From Pseudomonas sp. RIT-PI-q (GTDB lineage Bacteria > Pseudomonadota > Gammaproteobacteria > Pseudomonadales > Pseudomonadaceae): a stretch of DNA of 64,000 nt. Below are positions 62,611 to 64,000 of the stretch, piece after piece (positions within the stretch are counted from its first letter, which is position 1; every line of letters starts with the position of its first letter). The notes under the pieces were generated by a model, which worked only from the letters and a program-made list of their open reading frames with translations, made no database searches and was not told the origin of the DNA. Location of the stretch: contig NZ_LHPC01000025.1 of NCBI RefSeq assembly GCF_001297125.1, positions 186,001 through 250,000 on the forward strand, given 5' to 3'. The position numbers were made by a program, and so were the translations under genes.

Positions 62611-64000
62611 ATGTTCACTCAGGTGCCACAACCACTGGTGTATGCCGAAGCCTTGCTGGCGCAATTCGCCAGCCTGTCGCGGGTGGCGGACGGTGCAGCG
62701 TTGCTGGGGGAATTCGTGCGCGGGTTGGCTGAGCTCAGCGGGTGTGAGCTGACGCAGCTATACCTGCTGGACGCCACTCACACGAGCCTGGGAATGAACG
62801 CCGAGTGCTTGAACGGTATTGTGCAACCTCGGGAATCGGCGAGCCTGCCGGCGGATTACGACGGTGAGCAACTGCTGCAATTCGCCCTGCGCCAAAACCG
62901 CGTGGTATGCCTCAGCGAGTTGAGCGGGAGCCTGCATGAAACCAGCTTCCTGCCGGCCCAGGCCACGCCTTGGCAGTCGCTGCTGTGCGTGCCGCTGGTC
63001 AATCAGCAGAAGACTGTCGAAGGGTTGCTGGTGTGTGCCAGTTGCCGGCATATCGACCTGCAAGGCTTTGCCGATTCCCTTGGTCAACTGGGTTCGTTCG
63101 TGCTTGATCAATGGCGTCTGCAGCAACGGCTACGTCGGCCATCTGGCGACGCACGACCGGCACCGACCAGCGTTCCGAGCGCCAATGGGTTTGGTCTGCT
63201 CGGCAAGAGCTTGGCCATGCGCCAGACCTGTTTGTTGATCAGCAAGGTGCTGAACAGCCCTTACACGGTGCTGTTGCGTGGCGAGACCGGCACCGGCAAG
63301 GAAGTAGTCGCGCGAGCGATTCACGACTGCGGCCCGCGGCGCTCCCAGGCATTCATTGTGCAGAACTGCGCGGCGTTCCCCGAGAACCTGCTGGAAAGCG
63401 AGCTGTTCGGCTACCGCAAAGGCGCGTTCACCGGCGCCGACCGTGACCGCGCCGGTCTGTTCGACGCAGCCAGCGGCGGCACCTTGCTGCTGGATGAAAT
63501 CGGCGACATGCCGTTGTCCCTTCAAGCCAAGTTACTGCGTGTTTTGCAGGAAGGCGAAATCCGTCCGCTGGGTTCCAACGACACCCACAAAATCGACGTG
63601 CGCATCATCGCCGCGACTCATCGGGATTTGTCGGTGCTGGTGCGCGAAGGCAAGTTTCGTGAGGACTTGTATTACCGCCTCGCGCAATTCCCGATTGAGC
63701 TGCCAGCCCTGCGACAGCGTGAAGGCGACATCCTCGATCTGGCCCGGCACTTTGCCGACAAGGCCTGCTCGTTCTTGCAGCGGGATATGGTGCGCTGGTC
63801 CGACGCAGCGCTGGACCATCTGTCCGCTTATGCCTTCCCCGGCAACGTACGGGAGCTCAAAGGTCTGGTCGAGCGTGCGGTGCTGTTATGCGAAGGCGGC
63901 GAGTTGCTGGCTGAGCATTTCTCCCTGCGCATGGACACCACGCCGAAAGCCAACAGCCTGAACCTGCGTGAACGGTTGGGGCAGGTCGAACGCAGTCTGT
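62611..64000 (+). CDS. Sigma-54-dependent activator of the T6SS (VasH/Sfa2-like), 3' end beyond the window
   Basis: The visible 463 codons have an N-terminal GAF-like region (about 1-180), then an AAA+ domain with Walker A GETGTGKEVVARAIH (about 224-238), the sigma-54 contact loop GAFTGADRDR (about 271-280), Walker B GGTLLLDEIGDMP (about 290-302) and the arginine region REDLYYRL. The frame is open to the last base, so the C-terminal Fis-type HTH is not visible. It starts at ATG 62611 ten bases after clpV. In the P. aeruginosa HSI-II locus the gene after clpV2 is sfa2, so this is likely its counterpart and may switch on T6SS genes. Confidence 0.93.
   Translation, partial: MFTQVPQPLVYAEALLAQFASLSRVADGAALLGEFVRGLAELSGCELTQLYLLDATHTSLGMNAECLNGIVQPRESASLPADYDGEQLLQFALRQNRVVCLSELSGSLHETSFLPAQATPWQSLLCVPLVNQQKTVEGLLVCASCRHIDLQGFADSLGQLGSFVLDQWRLQQRLRRPSGDARPAPTSVPSANGFGLLGKSLAMRQTCLLISKVLNSPYTVLLRGETGTGKEVVARAIHDCGPRRSQAFIVQNCAAFPENLLESELFGYRKGAFTGADRDRAGLFDAASGGTLLLDEIGDMPLSLQAKLLRVLQEGEIRPLGSNDTHKIDVRIIAATHRDLSVLVREGKFREDLYYRLAQFPIELPALRQREGDILDLARHFADKACSFLQRDMVRWSDAALDHLSAYAFPGNVRELKGLVERAVLLCEGGELLAEHFSLRMDTTPKANSLNLRERLGQVERSL

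Overview
The window looks like core chromosome of a Pseudomonas fluorescens-group bacterium. It has high-GC coding, the gene block pstS-pstC-pstA-pstB-phoU ... phoR-phoB-ubiA-ubiC-rubredoxin-rubredoxin reductase-HU, purEK and aspA in the neighbourhoods I know from other pseudomonads, and about fifteen copies of the Pseudomonas REP palindrome, mostly as inverted pairs between genes. I see no tRNA, rRNA, CRISPR array, IS element or phage gene.

Layout. 1-3725: end of an unknown gene, a three-gene leftward set (PaiB-like flavin-binding protein and two GNAT acetyltransferases), and a divergent MocR/PdxR-type regulator. The regulator's linker DNA carries a 12-bp-periodic array of DnaA-box-like 9-mers. 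3726-13194: two adjacent, paralogous giant proteins (about 1,530 and 1,523 aa) of the Pseudomonas 'dermonecrotic toxin domain'/DUF6543 type. 13327-19479: acetylpolyamine amidohydrolase with a polyamine-binding protein, an AraC-type regulator, an L-asparaginase and an alanine/Na+ symporter. 19971-22493: aspA with a divergent HypT-like LysR regulator. 22824-28541: purEK behind a terminator-like leader hairpin, a small stress membrane protein, a DUF3299 protein, hexose-6-phosphate mutarotase, an acyl-CoA thioesterase and an MFS transporter.

28775-41670 is the phosphate locus: pstS and pstC each with a Pho box, pstA, pstB and phoU. Then come a response regulator, an M23-family peptidase-like protein and a CNNM/CBS (HlyC/CorC) protein, followed by leftward phoB-phoR. 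41824-45747 holds a small COG4315 protein, ubiC-ubiA, a 55-aa rubredoxin with its reductase, and a HU protein. 45999-46600 holds a DUF6124 gene preceded by a folded RNA element that resembles C4 antisense RNA.

46796-64000 is a type VI secretion locus. Leftward there is an effector cassette: vgrG, a DUF4123 adaptor, a lipoprotein (probable immunity protein) and a class 3 lipase (probable effector), chained by small overlaps. Rightward, tssA-B-C-E-F-G-H(ClpV) and a sigma-54 activator cut by the window end follow the order of the P. aeruginosa HSI-II cluster; the membrane-complex genes and hcp would lie beyond the edge.

The observations I rate highest are the DnaA-box array inside the MocR gene, the C4-like RNA/DUF6124 unit, the giant-protein pair and the lipase effector cassette. 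All function calls come from reading the translations and recalled family knowledge; no database search was run.
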